In this document: positions 18,506 through 20,036 of the stretch, one piece after another
How the letters are laid out: every line of letters starts with the position of its first letter
Numbering within the stretch: position 1 is the stretch's first letter
DNA from: a virus
IMG/VR virus record: IMGVR_UViG_3300043469_000079
Coordinates: 1 to 20,036 of that record
Strand: one strand, 5' to 3'
DNA: 20,036 bases
Translations under genes and position numbers: made by a program
The notes under the pieces: generated by a model
What the model was told of the DNA's origin: nothing
Databases searched by the model: none
Seen by the model: the letters and a program-made list of their open reading frames with translations, nothing else

Positions 18506-19009
18506 ATGAGCCAAACAACACAAATCGCAAACTACCTAAATTATAGCATAAGTAAAGATGGTAATGTTATAAATAACAAATTTAAACGAAAATTAAAACC
18601 ATTTTTAGATGCTTATGGATATTACCAAGTTTGTTTATGTAATAAAGGTCAAATTAAAAAGTTTCGTGTAAATAGGTTAGTAGCTGAAGCATTTATACCA
18701 AATACAAATAATTATAAACAAGTAAATCATATAAACGGAATTAAAACAGATAATAGGATAGAAAATCTTGAATGGGTAACTCCAAGTCAAAATATGTTAC
18801 ACGCTTATAAAATTGGCTTGAAAAAAGTTACTAATAAAAATATCAAAGCATCAAGATTAGCTAATTCAAAAGTTGTTTTAGATACTAAAACAGGTATATT
18901 TTATGATAGTGCTAAAGAAGCAGCAACTTTACTTGGATTAAATAAACAAACACTTTATTGTTATTTGTTAGGATATAATACTAATAAAACATCTTTAATT
19001 TACGCATAA
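18506..19009 (+). CDS. NUMOD4-HNH-NUMOD1 homing endonuclease
   Basis: This 167-residue protein has a NUMOD4-like start (Y-L-N-Y-S-I-S-K-D-G-N-V, about 10-21) and an HNH_3 nuclease domain. The latter shows V-N-R-L-V-A-E-A-F-I-P, V-N-H75-I-N-G, I-E-N-L-E-W-V-T and Q-N-M-L-H-A. A NUMOD1 DNA-binding helix lies at the C terminus (F-Y-D-S-A-K-E-A-A-T-L-L-G-L, 132-145). It lies between the SSB-like and HTH genes. Its first 12 residues match the start of the next gene at 7 positions (M-S-Q-x-x-Q-I-x-x-Y-L-N). The first 11 codons use more C than the rest of the gene, hinting that the 5' end was taken from another gene. Confidence 0.85.
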   Translation: MSQTTQIANYLNYSISKDGNVINNKFKRKLKPFLDAYGYYQVCLCNKGQIKKFRVNRLVAEAFIPNTNNYKQVNHINGIKTDNRIENLEWVTPSQNMLHAYKIGLKKVTNKNIKASRLANSKVVLDTKTGIFYDSAKEAATLLGLNKQTLYCYLLGYNTNKTSLIYA

Positions 19010-19020
19010 AAACAATTAAT

Positions 19021-19215
19021 ATGTCTCAAAATCAACAAATTAAATCTTATTTAAATAAAGGTAGAAAATTAACCCCTATTGATGCTTTAAACAAGTTCGG
19101 ATGCTTTAGATTAGCAGCAAGAATAAGTGATCTAAGGAATGATGGAATGAATATTAAAACAACCATTGTTAAGCTAAAAAACAACAAACAAGTGGCACAG
19201 TATTCAATTAATTAG
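19021..19215 (+). CDS. Small helix-turn-helix protein
   Basis: This 64-residue protein shows L-T-P-I-D-A-L-N-K-F-G (residues 17-27) followed by R-L-A-A-R-I-S-D-L-R-N-D-G-M-N-I (30-45), the pattern of a small HTH family (HTH_39-like). In that pattern the second helix reads DNA and the chain ends in a beta wing (I-K-T-T-I-V-K-L). Such proteins are usually phage transcription factors or replication accessories. It starts 11 bp after the HNH stop. Its N terminus M-S-Q-N-Q-Q-I-K-S-Y-L-N resembles the start of that upstream gene. Confidence 0.7.
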   Translation: MSQNQQIKSYLNKGRKLTPIDALNKFGCFRLAARISDLRNDGMNIKTTIVKLKNNKQVAQYSIN

Positions 19216-19217
19216 TG

Positions 19218-19225
19218 TATTTTTG
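19218..19225 (+). promoter_or_regulatory. TAnnTTTG promoter element before replication gene
   Basis: TATTTTTG matches the -7 consensus and begins 2 bp after the HTH stop. No TTG is at -33. A start near 19229 would give a leader of about 90 nt, much the longest in the window, beginning within the first hairpin of the structured leader. Confidence 0.45.
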
Positions 19226-19317
19226 TATTAGGTGTTGCAGACCTATTAAGAACTTATTGCCCTTGAGATGAACTCCTATCTGCAACATAGGAGGGATTTG
19301 ATAGGGCTATTTTATTT
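19226..19317 (+). ncRNA. Structured leader with two kissing hairpins
   Basis: Hairpin 1 spans 19226-19248: TTAGG-T pairs with A-CCTA-type arms (five or six pairs plus an outer TA/TA), loop GTTGCAG at 19234-19240. Hairpin 2 spans 19273-19293: CTCCTAT pairs with ATAGGAG (seven pairs), loop CTGCAAC at 19280-19286. The two 7-nt loops are perfect reverse complements, so they can form a kissing complex. GCCCT (19259-19263) can also pair with AGGGC (19303-19307) around hairpin 2. AGGAGG (19289-19294) lies in the 3' arm of hairpin 2 but is 23 nt from ATG 19318. I recognise no known RNA family. It may instead act as DNA, as an origin with hairpins. Confidence 0.55.
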
Positions 19318-19321
19318 ATGA
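19268..19321 (+). CDS. 17-codon leader ORF coupled to replication gene
   Basis: ATG 19268 opens a 17-codon frame (M-N-S-Y-L-Q-H-R-R-D-L-I-G-L-F-Y-L) that runs through hairpin 2. Its stop, TGA at 19319-19321, overlaps the next start codon as ATGA. It contains tandem AGG-AGG arginine codons within the hairpin arm. Translation would open hairpin 2 and break the loop-loop contact. No ribosome-binding signal is evident before it, so it could be a chance ORF. Confidence 0.35.
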   Translation: MNSYLQHRRDLIGLFYL

Positions 19322-20036
19322 AAAGTAACAGTTATTATTTTAGCCACGATTACAATTCGGCTAATGATACCAAGATTCTGTTTTTAAGGCATCAACTTGG
19401 TATGGAGGGGTACGGCATTTATTGGTTTTTAATTGAACAATTGGCAAATGCTGGAGGTAAATTACCATTAGAATTAATCCCTGTACTTGCTATGCAAATG
19501 CAAACAACCGATGTAAAGGTTAATGGAGTAGTACACAATTTTAATTTATTCTCAATTGAATCTGGGGAGTTCCATTCGGAAAGATTACAAAATCACTTGG
19601 CTTTAAGGCAAAATCTAAGCGAAAAAGGTAAATTAGGTGCTGCAAATAGGTGGAAAAATGGGGTGGCTAATGGGGATGCCATTGGGGAGGGCAATGCAAA
19701 GGAAAGGAAAGAAAAGGAAAGTAAAGTAAAAGAAAGTAAACTAAAGGTTAATAGGCAAACGCTATTTAGTGAAACTGAATTTTTAGATATAAATAAATTT
19801 AAGGCAGCTTTTATTGGAAGTCAATATGAAGAAGCTAATTTTACATACTATCACGAAGTCATCAAAAATTGGTCAGATTCAAATGGGGAAAAGAAATTAA
19901 ATTGGATTGCTACCGCAAAAAATTGGATGGCAAGAGATTTAAAAGAAGGCAAATTTGTACATATAAACTATAAACCAAATGCAACAGGAATTAGCAACAA
20001 TAGTAAACTCTCTTACGCAGAGCGAGAAGCTAATGC
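19318..20036 (+). CDS. DUF4373-like replication protein, 5' part
   Basis: The frame is open from ATG 19318 to the window end (239 complete codons). Residues 5-50 read Y-Y-F-S-H-D-Y-N-S-A-N-D-T-K-I-L-F-L-R-H, then L-G-M-E-G-Y-G-I-Y-W-F-L-I-E-Q-L. This is the start of DUF4373 (Lin1244/Lin1753-like) proteins, which are DnaD/replication-initiator-type proteins in phages and mobile elements. A lysine/glutamate-rich linker (about 128-145, K-E-R-K-E-K-E-S-K) follows. A second helical region then has F-K-A-A-F-I-G-S-Q-Y and W-I-A-T-A-K-N-W-M-A-R-D. Such proteins help load the replicative helicase. The structured leader and the ATGA-coupled leader ORF just before it suggest post-transcriptional control. 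Confidence 0.75.
   Translation, partial: MKSNSYYFSHDYNSANDTKILFLRHQLGMEGYGIYWFLIEQLANAGGKLPLELIPVLAMQMQTTDVKVNGVVHNFNLFSIESGEFHSERLQNHLALRQNLSEKGKLGAANRWKNGVANGDAIGEGNAKERKEKESKVKESKLKVNRQTLFSETEFLDINKFKAAFIGSQYEEANFTYYHEVIKNWSDSNGEKKLNWIATAKNWMARDLKEGKFVHINYKPNATGISNNSKLSYAEREAN

Noticed and set aside
1-20036. tRNA genes, CRISPR arrays and insertion sequences
   Set aside because: No cloverleaf-like segment, regular repeat-spacer array, transposase or terminal inverted repeats were seen on either strand.

Overview
This window is a segment of an AT-rich tailed-phage (or prophage) genome with the tail architecture of a long, non-contractile (siphovirus-like) virion. Every convincing gene is on the + strand and most genes abut or overlap by a few bases. 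A Bacteroidota host (Flavobacterium-like or a relative) is inferred. The intergenic gaps repeatedly carry the Bacteroidota -7 promoter element TAnnTTTG, start codons lack a recognisable Shine-Dalgarno sequence at normal spacing, and several proteins (tape measure, baseplate protein, holin-like protein, DUF4373-type replication protein) have the look of Bacteroidota phage families. No integrase, repressor, terminase, portal or capsid gene is in the window, so lifestyle cannot be decided.

Layout. 1-2677: neck and tail-tube genes (partial head-tail connector, head closure, HK97 gp10-like protein, tail terminator, major tail tube, and a tail-assembly chaperone pair joined by a probable -1 frameshift at a run of ten A). 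2682-10129: tape measure, large baseplate/tail-tip protein, a second tail-tube-like protein behind its own promoter-like element, and a 998-residue fibre ending in a self-cleaving S74 chaperone domain. 10148-12755 and on to 13391: a lysis region packed with small membrane proteins (three holin candidates, a lipoprotein-like/coiled-coil spanin-like pair, an inner-membrane-anchored protein with an outer-membrane-like C terminus), followed by an M15 peptidase endolysin with calcium-loop motifs and a T4-lysozyme-like muramidase. 13401-14890: a metallophosphoesterase, a small helical protein and a mini-HExxH zincin, closed by a strong intrinsic terminator.

14891-15639 is a boundary zone: two terminators with a promoter-like element between them (possibly a short RNA), a NUMOD4-HNH homing endonuclease whose promoter-like box lies 4 nt from its ATG, then a 180-bp control region with a direct repeat and a perfect palindrome. 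15640-20036 is the early/replication module: several small proteins, a ribbon-helix-helix protein, a protein carrying only the DNA-binding domain of DnaA, a Bet/RecT annealase, a small protein with an SSB-type acidic tail, a second HNH endonuclease, an HTH protein, and finally a DUF4373-like replication protein cut off by the window end.

The gene content is mostly recognisable phage biology. The most unusual signal is the about 90-nt leader before the last gene. It contains two hairpins with 7-nt loops that are perfectly complementary to one another (a kissing-loop design) and a 17-codon leader ORF whose stop overlaps the start of the replication gene as ATGA. Second-tier signals are the crowded, overlapping lysis genes, the control region with repeats that a DnaA-domain protein could bind, the possible 55-60-nt RNA, and the HNH gene whose first codons mimic those of its downstream neighbour. 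All functional assignments rest on motif recognition by eye; no database search was run.
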